DNA of 64,000 bases from Oreohelix idahoensis (GCA_024509875.1 JAMPIV010012252.1:310001-374000), one strand, 5' to 3'; shown: positions 11,747-24,467, numbered from the stretch's first letter. Numbers and translations: made by a program. Notes: generated by a model not told the origin, from the sequence alone.

Positions 11747-14060
11747 TGTCATAAAATTAACAAGTGATACAACGTAAAAATATCTCCAAAGGATAAAATG
11801 TAGGGATAAAAAGAATGCGTAAGTTACTAGAAGGCATGATCGCCCACGCCGCGGGTCATCACCCGCCATGGAAATTAAATTGCTAAAACGGTTACCATTT
11901 GAACGGGATGAGAACGGCGGATCAAAAGGAAAAAAATATGACTGAAAAATTGCGTGAGACTAGCAAGGCTTAGAAGATGCAATTTGGGGGAGGGGGGGGG
12001 GGGGAACGGAGGAAAATGCACGTCCCCAAATTGACACGAGGTACGGAAAGGGACGCTTATGCGATACCAAGCCTTTTATTTGAATTCAGCGGCAAAAGCA
12101 TTACAACGCAGATGCTTGAAATATTACAAAATTAAAAAAGTAACCTTTTTCTTAATACTAATGTTAGGAATATAAAAATTAGCTGGCCGGATGGCCCATT
12201 CTGAGCAGTGAAATAATATGCTTTTATTTATACAGACGGATAGATAATAATGAAGACATTGACAAAAGACTGTGTTGTTCACATAGCGAAACACTGCATT
12301 GAATCAAACATGTCACTAATTTGCACAAAAATCGCGACCTTGAGACGCAAGTGTTCAAATCTAGTTAGAATGAAAGAGAAGGGACATTGGTGGGAGCTGT
12401 GGCTAAAAATAACTTTTCAGGCAAATTTGTAGAGGGGACGGATAGGTTTGTTCAAAAACCAAGTACGTTTTTTGTGAAAACGCAAGTAGAGACGGACGGA
12501 CTAACAGATAAAAATCCATACTTGACTGAAGCATGACTGAAATGACTTTAGTGTAGGAAATTTGAATTTAAAAAAACCAAGGCATTGATTGGCCACAGAC
12601 AATCATATTATCCGCGCTCAGACGAGCTTTTTTGCCATTCCTCAATAGTTGTCCAGTGATAGACACAGTAAAGTTTAAGTGTGGTGATTTCAAATGAAGT
12701 AAATAGAAATAAGTTCAGGGACGCCATACTATAGCCAGCAGCACAGCTGAGTTTTGCTAGCATTTCTGTGTTCTTTATTCATAATCTGGTAAGATTGAAA
12801 TTATTTCTTTGTATATTTTGAATATTGTTTAATGTTTCGAGTGATTTGATACTGCCATATCGAAATCTAGCCTTACAAACAAGTAAGGATTTGCTCTAGA
12901 CCCCCCGCCCTAGTTCAGGGTCTAGGGACAAACAATATATATAAACTCCAGCAAGGGATAGGAAGGACAGATCAAGTGTTGAGATCAGTGGAACATATCA
13001 CCTATCCTATCCTAGGGCAAGAAGCTAATAAACATATTTCGGAATATGTAGTCTAGGAGAACTTATCCTATGTGAAACCAACTTGGTAAGGTGTGTTGTA
13101 TGGTAAGAGAGATCTGACCCTGTCTAAATGGTGTTATTGTAAATTGTTACGTGTAGAAGTGGCTCCTTAGGTAAGGTTCTGAACCTAAACCAATACTTTA
13201 TTTCAGAGCTGTGAGTTTTTTATGTTGACACCAAAAGGTGGTGTCAAATGCTGGGTAATTAATTGACAGTGAGGACCCGCGCAGTGTCGCATCTCGGCAG
13301 AACAGCCTTGTATTGCCCCCAAGCCCGGAGAGGTGGGGCCACCCGATATATTGCCCCCAAGCACGGAGAGGTGGGGCCACCAGATTCCAGCACCAGAACT
13401 ACTCTTTCAAAGTTACGTAAGCAGGCTGGTCTGCTGGATTTACACCAACTTCATAGACATAGCACCCAAAGTGAATTACTACTAAAACATCCCATTTCCT
13501 TCCATCATTAATGGACAATGTTTGGTAGGCTTAGACAGGGAGGGATGAAGCCACCCCAACAGCACATCTATTCATCGTTCTCCCAGGGAAAATAAAACTA
13601 TGAACTGTAGAAATAATAACTACTCGTGAAAATTATATACGTACACACCTTTTATTTATCATGCCATTCATTCATGCCATTCACTCATAAATTCCAAAAT
13701 CTTTTCATATGTTCTGGCCAAAATAAAACCTTGGTTCAGAACAAATAAATTTAAAAAAGATTTACTTTCTAAAATTTCACCAGCTGAATTTAGGTCATTG
13801 TGTTCTAAATTTTATTGATAATAATATATTATTTAATATCTGTGTGTTTGTATATGTCAATACAACACATTACATTCAGTACCCTAGATTTTAACGTAGC
13901 CACATTCATTAGAAAAAAAGATAGGTGTGAGGTCGTAGTGGTAGTAAGAAAGGCCTTCTGAAAATTCACAGCTACATTTTATCTCAGGAGCCTTCACAGC
14001 TGACCTCATACATGACACTTAGTAATATCACCATCATACAATACCATCAAAACCACTACA
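11747..14060 (+). repeat. 3' LTR of element 1
   Basis: 2314 bp, near-identical to 2234-4534. The main difference is a longer G run near 11986-12003. The intron-like donor and acceptor lie at 12789 and 13206. Confidence 0.92.
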
Positions 14061-14550
14061 GTGGGTACCATCTCATTGTGGTGTACCCGGAAATGAAAAG
14101 GCAGATAAACTTGCAAAAAAGGGAGGAGAATGTGAACAAGAAGATAATGAAGTCACATACTTTGAGAAAAAAGAGAGCTATCCAGACTATCAGAAGAGAA
14201 CAGAACCAACCCAAAGACGACTATCACACTCTCGACCGGCAGGGACAGATAACTATTTTTCGCCTCAGGACAGGGCATAACAAACTGAATAAACACATGC
14301 ACAAGCTACGATTGTCTGCTTCACCACTGTGCACATGTGGATTAAATGAACAAACTGCTGAGCATGTTCTACAGGACTGTCCTCTGTATGACCAGTTAAG
14401 AAAGATATACTGGCCCAATGACTCAACACTAAACTCAAAGCTATATGGAGTTAAAGAGGAACTTCAAACAACAGTCGAATTCATCATGAGAACTCGTCTG
14501 ACGGTGTAATCATCAAAGATGCAATCGCAAGAAGAAGAAGAAGAATAAAG
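14061..14550 (+). pseudogene. 3' end of the interrupted non-LTR retrotransposon
   Basis: Continues the RNase H begun at 151-2233. From 14066 the frame reads VPSHCGVPGNEKAD, with the last RNase H Asp at 14104, and stays open until a taa after a frame change between about 14190 and 14220. The genuine C-terminus is in the next frame, ending at 14509: an RLRTGHNKLN block and a C-x-C-x8-H-x4-C zinc knuckle (CTCG...HVLQDC) typical of I-type elements. A (GAA)n tail at about 14531-14547 marks the 3' end. The frameshift makes the copy dead apart from the LTR insertion. Confidence 0.9.
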
Positions 14551-14744
14551 CTAGCTCGTGAGTTTTCACTTTAAATGAGGAAAACGTACTTTTTAATTCT
14601 GGGGTTACTTAGTTTTTTAATGCCAGCGGAAAAGGACTAGTCAAGAATTTCTCTAGCTTTAAAATTCTTCCCTACCCCCTACCCCCGTCGTTACCTAGAA
14701 ATCTACCACATTATCCCTGTGATCTACCGGTACATCAGGGTCGA

Positions 14745-15119
14745 CAGACGTCTTCTTCTTTTTCTTTGATCCTTAGCCGCCGACCGTCAAAGCAGTCAGT
14801 GGCCATTACGCCTGGTGGCGTCTTGTAGGGCAACAACAAATTGATTCCACTTTGCTCGGTCGGCGGCCATCCTTCGTACAGTGCCCGAACTCTGGTTCAT
14901 TCTTTGCATCTCAGCCTCCGCAGTCCTCCGCCAAGTTGTTTTTGGTCGGCCTTTCTTTCGTTTTCCTTCAGGGGTCCATAGCATAGCTGTTCTTATCATA
15001 CGAGCCTGAGACTCCGGATGTCCGTCCCGCAGCAAAATTTTTCCATTTATTGTTGTTTCCGTAACGTGCGATTTTTTTTTACATAGGCAGGGGTGTCGGC
15101 CCTGTTCTAAAATCCCCAA
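14745..15119 (-). pseudogene. 3' fragment of an RTE-like non-LTR retrotransposon
   Basis: 107 residues open on the minus strand with the signature GKRKKGRPKTTWRR, then MAADRAKWN. This is the C-terminal tail after RT in many RTE-like elements. A run of AAG triplets (tcttcttcttt on the plus strand, about 14750-14765) forms the tail. The RT catalytic part is absent (5' truncation). Confidence 0.8.
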
Positions 15120-15379
15120 CCTGGAGGACCAGAGTACCAGCTTTTGTCTGACCCCCTACCCACGCAGACCAGTCCAGCTTGGTTGAACCTACCAGGAGTA
15201 AATCTCCCACTGGTATAGTTCTGGGGATTGTCAGGGTACAAAAGCTGCCATACCGCTACAAGGTATAGGTACCATTGATGGCGTCGACAGACTGCCGACC
15301 CCTAATTGAAAGGTTTTCTTGGTATCGGTGGGGCGGACTTGTTACTTTGAATCATTGCATTCGGATTTTTGAAGTCGTC

Positions 15380-15540
15380 TTCTCTCATCTTTCAACTCCC
15401 AAAGGAGCATAGAACTCCAACAACCTTGTGCCAACTCTTCCTGTCCCGTGCCATCAGCCAAGGTCGTGCCATGTCTTCTTCATCCCCTTCACGTTTGCCT
15501 TCGGTTCTCTTGTCCACGTGTTCTCTGGTTGTCCTCTACG
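15380..15540 (-). pseudogene. Short RTE-like 3' remnant
   Basis: The plus strand cccaaaggagcatag and the following 150 bases encode, on the minus strand, the C-terminal end (W-x5-GVLCSFGS type) also seen at 15735, 16130 and 19633. Beyond about 15540 the match disappears. Confidence 0.55.
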
Positions 15541-15734
15541 TCATCAAATATTCTCTCATATTATCAATGTTTTTAGTGAACCTACCGCGTGAGAAAACTT
15601 TTTTGTCTCAGAGAATCATCATCAGTTTCTCTTCACTCCATTGCGGATGGTCCGATTTAGGAAGCCTACGTCAGAGAACATGTTTTTGTTGTGATTACTG
15701 CAGCGATTTCTTTTACAAGATGAAGTTGCAAGTT

Positions 15735-15865
15735 CTATCAATCAATCAATCAATCAATACCCTTTAGCTCCCCGAGGAGCATAGGCCTTCAACAAACACA
15801 TGCCAAGTCTTCCTGTTATGTGCCATCCTCTCAAGATCTTTCTATGTTTACCTCTGGTTTGTCGA
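15735..15865 (-). pseudogene. Short RTE-like 3' remnant with (ATTG)n tail
   Basis: Five tcaa/caat units at about 15736-15760 precede the same C-terminal coding block (gctccccgaggagcatagg). On the minus strand this is coding sequence followed by a tetranucleotide tail. Confidence 0.55.
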
Positions 15866-16129
15866 AAACCTGCGTGTTCATCTATCAGTTGCTTGTCTAA
15901 GGACTCTGCAAGTTCCACGCACAAGCCATGTTAGTCGTCTCTAACGACATACCTGAGAGAGCAGCCGAGCTATTCTTTGTCTGTCTCATCAGAGACCTTT
16001 CCGGAAACTGTATGGGTGTGCCTTAAAGAGTACGTGTGACTTAAATCTATTTGTCATCATGTCTGTCAACGCGCAGCGTATTTCAGCTGTTGTATTTATG
16101 TTGTTTTTTTTAAATCTTTCAATATAATC

Positions 16130-16290
16130 ACTCTTCAGCTCCCCAAGTAGCATAGGCCTTCACCAAACGTATGCCAAGTCTTCCTGTCACATGCCATCAG
16201 TTCAAGGTCTTTCTATATCTTATTTGCGTCCTTCATGTCTGTTTTGGGTTTTAGTCTCCATGTGTTCCTTAGTCTCTCTCTACCTGTTTT
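16130..16290 (-). pseudogene. Short RTE-like 3' remnant
   Basis: Third nearby copy of the same block (agctccccaagtagcatagg), 5'-truncated at about 16290. It ends close to a TCTTTCAATATAATC stretch. Confidence 0.5.
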
Positions 16291-16689
16291 ATCCTGGGGG
16301 CTCCAAAACAAGGGCTGTTTGTGACGTTAATGCTACCTTGTGGGCAGGAGGACTTAATTTTTGGCAGAATAATTAATTTTGGATCTAGTCTACGTTGTTT
16401 ATTTGTGTCCATGTTGGCATTGTCTCACATAAGAGTGGGCGATCTACGGAAACACGTCTTGGCCATCTTTGAGGATGATAAACATGTGAGACGGGAGAGC
16501 TGTAATCATATACGGTCCTCGTTTATGATCATGCTGGCGCGCTGTCTGAAACAAGTGATACACACCTTGATTGAGGGAAAATGTGAGACGTATGACTGAG
16601 ATAGTAGATAACGCGAAATTAATATTACTGTAGAGTAAGTGGACGAATTGTGTTCTTGGGAGGTGCACCAAAGATAATCTTTGCTATTA

Positions 16690-16970
16690 ACAGATAAACA
16701 TGTGGCCACAGCAGATTACTTGGCCATCTCTATCGTCTCAGGATATCTCATACAAATGAATGTCTATGTGGAACTGGAATCCAGACCCCCGAACACATTC
16801 TCCAAAACTGCCCAACCTATGATAACTCACGACGTCTGACCTGGCCAGTGGGTGATGAGCTCGAGCAGAAGCTATGGTGCTGCTGCACTGACCTGGAATA
16901 GACTGTGGACTTCGTCGTGGCAACAGGCCTGTAGATTTAGCATGACTACATACTGAACGCAGAAGAAGGG
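16690..16970 (+). pseudogene. I-type non-LTR 3' fragment
   Basis: On the plus strand the fragment encodes a C-x-C-x8-H-x4-C knuckle (CLCGTG...HILQNC) followed by a SRRLTWP block, the same C-terminal architecture as 14300-14420. Internal stops break it after the knuckle. The end, gaacgcagaagaag, resembles the tail of the element at 14061. Confidence 0.75.
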
Positions 16971-17204
16971 ATAAACACGTTGTCGTGAAATATTCTAATC
17001 CACATATATAAATTATCAGGTAAATATAAAGCCTAACAAATAAATTCTAATAAAGAAAAGAGCAATGGTAAAATAACAGTGCTGTCACAATGGCTGTACG
17101 CAAAATCCCCTTTGTTTTATGCTTCGTCTGCAAATTGTAACGCTTTCACGTTGATAGTAAAAGCCTACTATATTATTACCCGCTTTCTTCAATGAAACGT
17201 GTGT

Positions 17205-19434
17205 TGTATTTCTTGGAAAAAATTTGAGATACGCAAGCTGAACAATGACCTAATTTTAATATTTCATTCATTCCATTTTATACACAGCGTAACTAAAAGA
17301 CAGATAAAGCAGGATAGAGAGAAGGGAGAGGCAGAAAGCCGAACGCATGCAAAATTAAACACGCGTCTCGCTATTAATGCCACCCCAACAAGCGTAACGC
17401 GATACACAATTACTACTATCACGCGTGTAAGGCCACATGCACTAACTTTTTCGGACGGACAGTGATAAAAACACTAACCTTCCCAGAGTTAGGTTTTAAA
17501 ATCACGAAAAACGCTTATTAGAAAAGATAACATTAGATGGGTTTACGTTTGAAAACATTACAGTACCCAGACAGCACATCTTCGAAACAGGAGGTAGAAG
17601 AAATTGCATATTTTGAACGCAGCCACTTAGCTCTTTTAAATTTGTATATTTGGGTTCCTTAGGGCTTGCTGACAAAGAATATGTAAAACGTTACGCAAAT
17701 AGTCTAGGAATTAACAAGTTATAACCAAAATAAAATAGTGGGGATGCCTGACAGCATGAAATCATTTCTGCTCATAAAATTTTTTTATAACGTGTTTGAA
17801 AAAAAACCTTGCGTACGGAAATAGCCTACCATGTAAACTCCAAATTGATTGGAGCGCAACAAATATAAGACTAAACACGATTGGTCGGACTATAAATACT
17901 ATCTTTGGTTGTTAGGGGAGACGTAGGAAGGTAAAATTTTTTCAAACACTTGTCGAAACGTGGCTCCATTGGCCAGACTCGCTGATATACTCACTTAGGA
18001 GCGTTAGTTCGAGACCACTAGTTCAAATAAGCTTGATAAAGCAACAATGCGTTGAAGCCAGCTCATATTTTTGCTAAATAAAAGCCTGGAACATAAGCAG
18101 ATGGGAATTTGTGCCAGTATTTGTGCCAGAATTCATTGCTAGTCAACGTATCTGTGTTTATTCTATGAATTGTGGTAAGCTTGAAACATTCAGTATCTTT
18201 TAATGAAAATTGAATGTGAATTGTTAATTTATGCCTGTATATATGTGTAGTTCAGTAGCAAACATGATGTAAAGCCTATAATGCTCCAGCCTGAACAGAA
18301 GGTGTCGGAGGAAAGTAAAACGGCATGGAATGGCCAAACAGTACACTGACACCTAGATGATTGACTAGAAAGAAATAATGCTGGAAGTGCAGAGGCGTGG
18401 TAACCATTAAGGAGGTTAATACTGGTATAAAGTATTTCAGATGAAGCTGACAGTTGGCCTAACGCTCTGAACTCAATGTTTGTGGTGTATTGTGCTCAGT
18501 GTAGAACTAGAGTATCAATTAGTTATGAAGAAGAAGGTACATCCTTCTTGTTTTCAGGGACCGTGGTCTTGATGGTATTGAGCAGCACCTGGTCAGAGCT
18601 TTGCTGAATCCAGAGTCGGACAGCATACTCCTTGGTCCATTTAGCTATCAGTGAGGTGTCTCCAGAGCCCAGGGGAGAAATCGAGCAGAGGAGTCTTTTC
18701 CTGCCGCCATCACGCAAGATAAGCTGATGTGGCCAGCTGAGCTCAAAATTATGTACCCCATCTTAAAATAACATTGTAACATAAAGTTAAGAGGGGAAGT
18801 AAATTGTTTTAATATCAGGAACTGAGAACATCTCCAATACTAGTTCCAATAAAGACAAACTATTGAAGTCATGATGACAAATACCAACAGAGCTTGAACA
18901 AAACAAAACCAGTATTACCTCATATTACTACTACACAACTGACACACATAGGATACTTTTAATAATATATGTCACTACAAGATTCATATTAATAAATTCT
19001 GTACATATAACTTGTAATTAAAATTGATTGTGATTCCTGGTTCCTTTGTATTTGAATCAGGACACATATTCATTCATGACAGCAATGAATACATATTGTT
19101 ATTTGAAAAGTTATCAGTGACTCCTTTAAGATATCCTTGTAGAGTGTTTTATGTATGTGAGTGTCACAGTGTTGTCAAGTGTGGTGGAATAAATTAAATT
19201 GTTTATCTGTCTGTTGTTGTTATGACTTACACTTCATCATACACATACCCTAGACATACAACGTAGTCATCACACTATTCCAGAATAATTCTGACTGAGA
19301 TATATATATATGTGGCAGCAAGTAAGGTTATCTATAATACACTACTCTTATTAGATATAGATACCTTCACAGCTGATCTCAGTCAGTACACTAAGTCCCC
19401 TATAAATATTTATAACATCCCACTTCACCACACA
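17205..19434 (+). mobile_element. Diverged solo LTR related to the Gmr1-like LTRs
   Basis: Proposed limits TGTATTTC...CCACACA give 2230 bp with tgtgt on both sides (17200-17204, 19435-19439). The last 200 bp share blocks with element 1's LTR (accctaga, acgtag, ggcagcaag, ccttcacagctgaactcat-like). Inside are two GATTGG boxes (17840-17890), a TATA-like ctataaatac at about 17890, a donor GTAAG at 18175 and a strong acceptor (cttcttgttttcag) ending at 18557. Distances from the start to the donor (970 bp) and to the end match element 1. The duplicated target is low-complexity, so the exact limits are less sure than the identity. Confidence 0.6.
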
Positions 19435-19632
19435 TGTGTCATCAAAGAGTATCTCATGTTATCCATGCTGGGTATAAGACATTTGATTCGCCTATCAGAC
19501 TGAGGTGGACGTAGATTGCCAGTCAGGGTGACGTGACTCTCAATCGGCATATGTAGTTGTAAAAACAAAAAATCAGTAAAACTCGAGGGTTAGTTCACTG
19601 GTGTGTGAAAGTAGGTCAGAGAGAGCCACGAC

Positions 19633-20210
19633 AACATCATTCATTCATTCATAACCCTCCACTCCCAAAGGAGCATAGGCCTTCAACAAACATATGCCAA
19701 GTCCTCCTATCACGTGCCATCTCCGTGTGCTTCTTGGTCTACCTCTGCCTCTCTTGCCCTGGGGGTTTCAGAACAAGGATTGCCTTGTAATGCTATCAAC
19801 AGGTTTCCTCAGTGTGTGTCCTATCCATCGCCATCGTCTTCTTCTCATCTCTTGTTCCACTGGCACTTGTCTAGTTCTTGTCATCAGTTCCACGTTGGTA
19901 ACCTTGTCATACAATTTTAATCCCTCTATTCTACGCAAGCATCCATTTATGAAAGTCTGTAGCTTTTTGGTTGTTGTCTTTGTTGTTCTCCATGTCTCAG
20001 AGCCATACAATAGGACTGACTTCACATTTGAGTTGAAGATTCTTATTTTCGTGTTGGATCCGATTTCTCTTGATCTCCATATATTTCCCAATGCAATGAA
20101 AGCTCCTCTTTCTTTTTGTATTCTTATTTTGATATCACTGTTTGTCCCTCCAACTTTGTCTATATTGCTGCCAAGATATGTGTACGATTCTACATCTTGT
20201 ATTGGTGCAC
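19633..20210 (-). pseudogene. RTE-like non-LTR C-terminal fragment
   Basis: The minus strand has an open stretch of 107 residues containing LLYGSETWRTT, RRRRWRWIGHTLRKP and SITRQSL, the post-RT region of RTE-like elements. The 3' coding end continues, broken, to (ATTG)-like repeats at 19633-19650. The family is highly repetitive here: related pieces lie at 20270-20450, 21055-21560, 33280-33570 and 55900-56165. Confidence 0.8.
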
Positions 20211-20269
20211 CTTCGAGTTCAACCCTGTTATCATTACCAACATCATGCCATATTCAATAATTCTTCACA

Positions 20270-20450
20270 CATCATCTTCGCACTGTCACACTATATCAAC
20301 AGGTTTCCTCAATGGATGTTCGGCGTCTTCTTCTCATCTGTTGTTCTACTGGCCCTTGTCCATTTCTTGTCATCAGTTCCACATTAGTGATCTTGTCATA
20401 CTTCTTCAATCCTCCTATTCTACGCAAGCACCCGTTTATGAAAGTCTAGT
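20270..20450 (-). pseudogene. RTE-like fragment
   Basis: Repeats the block caacaggtttcctcaatg ... ctacgcaagcacccgtttatgaaagtct seen at 19797-19965. It is a partial second copy of the same RT tail immediately upstream on the minus strand, possibly a local duplication. Confidence 0.6.
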
Positions 20451-21054
20451 TTTTTTTGTTATTTGTTTTAAACGTAGGGCACACTTTATTTAGCACCAAA
20501 CATCGAACACTTATTGCAAGGGAGAAGGGACGATATGAGTGATGAGGCGGACTGCAGTAAGACGGGGAGAGGATGTGCAAGAGGAAGAAGAAGAAGAAGA
20601 AGTAGAAGAGAGATAGACAGAGAAAACAACATGCAGAATAAGAAAAATAAAAGAGTGAATGAATTAAATGATACTACAGTATCCAATACACGTTATTAAT
20701 GTTCGTGATTGAAGGGATACAACCGACTATTTACGGTGAACCCTATAAATACTTTGCATTACATCCCTTGCAACTGTACTTTTAAAATTACAATAATTAT
20801 AACTAAGACAGTACATAAGTTTTTATAACTAAATTATTACTATTCAAAAACATAAGTGGAAAAGGCAATAATGAATATTTATTACGTATAAAAATAAGTT
20901 GCAATAACATTTTTTTTTTTTTAAATTAAGAAAAAAACCATGAACCAAACAAGAAGCATCGTATAGTAAGACTGGTACGGTAAACCAGATAATACATTTG
21001 CACAAAAAGCATGAACACTTCCAACAATAAAATGTAAATAATCCTCATCACCAC

Positions 21055-21560
21055 CATTACCAGGTCTTCAACAGATTCACGTCAAGAAATCCTGTCATGT
21101 GCCATCCGTCCAAAGACTTTCCATGTCGCCTTTATCCCTTGAAAGTCTGTTTCCGGTTCCCTTCTGCACGTGTTTATGAGTCTCGCGAGATTTCTCTTAC
21201 CATAGGGATTCAAATACAAAGACTGTCATGTAATACTATCATCTGGTTTCTTCAATGCGTGTTCAATCCAAAGAAAACGAATTATCATCATATCTTGTTC
21301 CAATGGTCTTTGTCCGGCTTTTTGCATCAGTTCCACATCATACAAACCAACTTAATCCTCATTTCTGTGCAATCAGCCATTTTTAAAAGTCAGTATCTTT
21401 CTGTTTGTCATTTTTTTTTTTTGGTTCTCCATGTTTCACAGCCATACAATAGGACAGACATGACATTTGGAATAACGATTCGTTGTTTTCTCTTGTATTT
21501 GATTTCTTTGGATTTCCATAAATTCCCCAAAGCAATGAAAGCTTATCTTGCTTTTCTTTT
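21055..21560 (-). pseudogene. RTE-like fragment
   Basis: Minus-strand remains of the same RT tail family (HTLR, WNP, GK blocks with many lesions). A close copy lies in inverted orientation at 33280-33570. Confidence 0.65.
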
Positions 21561-21582
21561 TTTGTTTTTTAAATTTTACCTT

Positions 21583-21815
21583 GATAGCGCTGGTCTCTCG
21601 TGGCAAAGATGCCAGGTTCGAATCACGGTATCATAATGCGCCAGTTACCCAGCTGTAAATGGGTACTAGACTCTGCTCTTTGTGTTAGGGAAGGAAAAGG
21701 CAGCGAGGAAGTGAATTGGTCACCCCACCTCTACGTGCTGGACCTAGTATGGTGAAGTCTCTAACTCTTCACTCCTCTACCGAAGTATCTGCAGTGGGAC
21801 TACCTTTGTCTTTTT
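21583..21815 (+). mobile_element. tRNA-derived SINE
   Basis: Has the pol III B box GGTTCGAATC (about 21612-21621) after a partial tRNA-like head (gcgctggtctctcgtggcaaag), then a conserved body (cagctgtaaatgggtac, cagcgaggaagtgaattggtcac). Two other copies on the minus strand (37131-37425 and 50508-50646) define the family. The 5' head is truncated here. A 60-bp piece of its 3' body (ctagtacggtgaagtctctaac) recurs at 22025-22085. Confidence 0.75.
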
Positions 21816-23175
21816 TACTTTGATATATCTGCTTGTCTTCCTGTTTCTCTTGTGCTAGATGTCACGAAATTGTGACGGTTCGTCTTACTTTGTGCGTGTG
21901 CTTTTGTGCGCTCTCTCGCTCTTTAATCAACTCCGGCAGTATCACTTCTTTTTCTTAATTTTTCTCTCACCGATCATCTTTTTATTTGGCATAATTTTTA
22001 TGCCCTTTCTTTCATTATTGTGCTCTATGCTGAATCTAGTACGGTGAAGTCTCTAACACTCTACTCCCCTACAGACGTATCTGCTTTACACGCAGAATTG
22101 TTTACGTTCCGCTAGGTAAACGCGATAATACCAGGTATTTATAACGGTCATAAGCTTATCTATTCTCTCAGTCTGACCAAACTTTGAAACGCGGCGGTCC
22201 AACAATTGACCCCAGTGAAAAGCTGATGACCGTGTTGACACAAGCTTGTATTGTGCGTACGATGAAAGAAAACAACATTGTCTGACCAGACATCTGTCTG
22301 GCGGAGGTACGCAGATAAAGGCGATAATTGAATAATCGTCTCATCTGAGCCATCTTTGTATCATGATTGCAGATAGGATGGCAGAGTAGACATCTTGGCG
22401 GAAGACATTACGCCAGGAAAACGTGGTCACAAGATTGTGAAGAGGCAGATAGATGTCATCGGAAGTATTATGCAGAATTATATAGAGGTCACGCGTGGAA
22501 TTTTTTATTTAATTTTAAACACGCGGGGGATATTTTGAATTAAAACTTCCCCACCCAAACAGTGCTAGAGAGATTTGATTTGTTTGAACTGAGATGCCGG
22601 AATATACAACGAATTCTCTTGTAACATTCGGCGGAAACACAATGTGTGATTTGAACTGAGAATGAGAGATATAATCTAGTGAACTCAGAGGCACAGAACA
22701 GAAAGCTTCGCAACTTCAACCGAGCAACTCCTAAGAAGCCAGAAAGATAAGGATTGGACCTAGAATTCCTATATCAAAAGTGACAGATCGACAGCATTTG
22801 GGCAACTCTGAAACCTTAAGAGTAAACCCGCATGTTTAAATACACAGACTGTAAAACTTCAGGGACACTGACTTTATAAATACAAGACTGGAAACCTAGG
22901 AATTGGATCATCAGTCAAAAGATAAATAATATCCCAGACCAAGTGTATCGTAGAACACCCGTCGAATAGGAATTACTAGTTTCCCAGGCCAAGTGTATCA
23001 CAGAACACCGTCATAAGAGGAATTTCTCACACGAAATTGATTCTAGAGCGTATGCACCGAAACTGCTCGTGTCCATCTGAAACCTGTGCAGGGAGATTGT
23101 ATATTCCCAAAATGTGGGGTAAGTTGTGAACATTTCTTTTACAAATGTGAATTTTAAATGTTTTCTTGCTAAGTG
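21816..23175. other. Unassigned AT-rich region
   Basis: No credible gene. Contains the SINE piece at 22025-22085 and a 43-bp imperfect direct repeat (cccagaccaagtgtatcgtagaacac / cccaggccaag) at about 22932-23022. Confidence 0.5.
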
Positions 23176-23352
<177 letters not shown>

Positions 23353-23399
23353 TACTTAGACCTATATTTACCTCTAAACAGAGTTATCCCTTATAAGAG

Positions 23400-23708
23400 G
23401 GATTTCGTTGGATTACACAAACTATGGGCCTGAACGGGCTAAACCATTGCTTAAATCCTTCACAAAAGGCGACGGACCCGATATTATGCGTTAACAATTG
23501 TTCAGCCCAATGCAACATTGTTCGTGACTTCTGGAAATATCTTGTGAAGTCTCCCTTCAGGTAGAAGTGTTCATTAATCTTCTATCTACATCTCTGCCAA
23601 GAGTAATATTGCGCGCAGGTAGATACCTTGGAAGCCAATATTAGATACTCTTGAGTTTTGGTCACTGTTGGACCACTACTGCAAAGCAGGGGAGGCAATC
23701 TGTGGCAG
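23400..23708 (+). repeat. Unclassified 0.3-kb dispersed repeat, copy A
   Basis: Shares with 50901-51190 and 56695-56967 the blocks ttctatctacatctctgccaa, ggtagatacctt, gttttggtcactgttg and gggaggcaa. All three copies are in the same orientation. No open frame, pol III box or terminal inverted repeat seen. Confidence 0.75.
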
Positions 23709-23802
23709 AAATGATATTCGTGGATAACAACTTGGTCTATATAGTCCTATTTCTTGTATGCAAGTTTGTTTGTACTGACCGTATATCGTCTACTTCTCCA
23801 TC

Positions 23803-24461
23803 TACTTTTTTCCCCCTTCTTCCCCTTCTCTTTCTTCTTCTTCTCCTCCTCCTTCTTCTTCTCTTCCTCTTCCTTCTTCTCCTTCTTCTCCTCCTCCTAC
23901 TCCTTCTTCGTCTTCTTCTTCAAGTACCATGCCTAGTGGTGTATAAGATCAAATCTCTCCACAACTTCCTGTCTCCGTTACAATTGATCAACTCTGTTGT
24001 TGACTTCTTTCCTAGCCACGATGTCAAACTGTCCAGTATTTGTTCTCTTTGTCTTCCCCTATCTCTTTTTCCTTCAGTCTTACCTGTTGTTACGATATAT
24101 TCCAGCTTTCCTCTTCTCATAACATGCCCAAAAAAGTGGATTGCTTCTTTCTAACTTGTGAAATTGTTTTCCTTTGTGCATTGGCCTCTTTCATGACATC
24201 CTCCTTACTCTTTTTGGTTGTCCATGGTATTTTTAACATTCTTCTGTAAAACCACATCTCTGTGGCCTCTAGTGTCTTCCCTACTTGTTTACTAATTGTC
24301 CATGACTCACTACCGTATGTCAGGATCGGTTCTATATAACACTGAAGAACTCTCTTTCTTACTTCCATTGACAAAGTAGATAGTAGAATTACTCCCTTTT
24401 TCGGTCCACTTTTGCGTAGATGGAAGTTGAAGTTTGCGTGCCTGAGACAAGTATGTCGCAT
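23803..24461 (-). pseudogene. Non-LTR retrotransposon C-terminal fragment
   Basis: Two minus-strand frames (24461-24117, then 24120-23920) together cover a post-RT region: LTYGSESWTISKQ, ATEMWFYRRMLKI, then a GKRDRGRQRE block ending RHGT. A one-step frame change separates them. A purine-rich tail (tct/cct repeats on the plus strand, 23803-23920) marks the 3' end. The 5' truncation point abuts the minisatellite at 24468. A strongly diverged relative lies at 35378-35765. Confidence 0.82.
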
Positions 24462-24467
24462 TGGTTG

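Larger units (their letters stand above)
2234..14060 (+). mobile_element. Gmr1-like Ty3/gypsy LTR retrotransposon, element 1
   Basis: A complete 11.8-kb element bounded by a 5-bp target duplication, gtggg at 2229-2233 and 14061-14065. Both LTRs start TG and end CA. Order: 5' LTR, primer-binding site, leader with an extra 0.75-kb insert, gag, protease, integrase, RT, RNase H, polypurine tract, 3' LTR. Integrase precedes RT; the integrase C-terminal domain and the RT share one open frame. Among Ty3/gypsy elements this order is characteristic of the Gmr1 group. No env frame is visible. The two LTRs differ by only about 15 substitutions or small indels by eye over 2.3 kb, so the insertion is fairly recent. 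It is nevertheless inactive: a frame break in the protease, a nonsense codon in the integrase (7697-7699), and a solo LTR inserted at 8102. Confidence 0.93.

Noticed and set aside
19605..20493. Several plus-strand ORFs of 60-188 residues, Ser/Leu-rich
   Set aside because: Antisense shadows of RTE-like remnants on the minus strand; real RT motifs are on the other strand.
23651..24154. Plus-strand ORF of 167 residues, Leu/Phe-rich, resembling a membrane protein
   Set aside because: It reads the pyrimidine-rich antisense of a minus-strand non-LTR tail.
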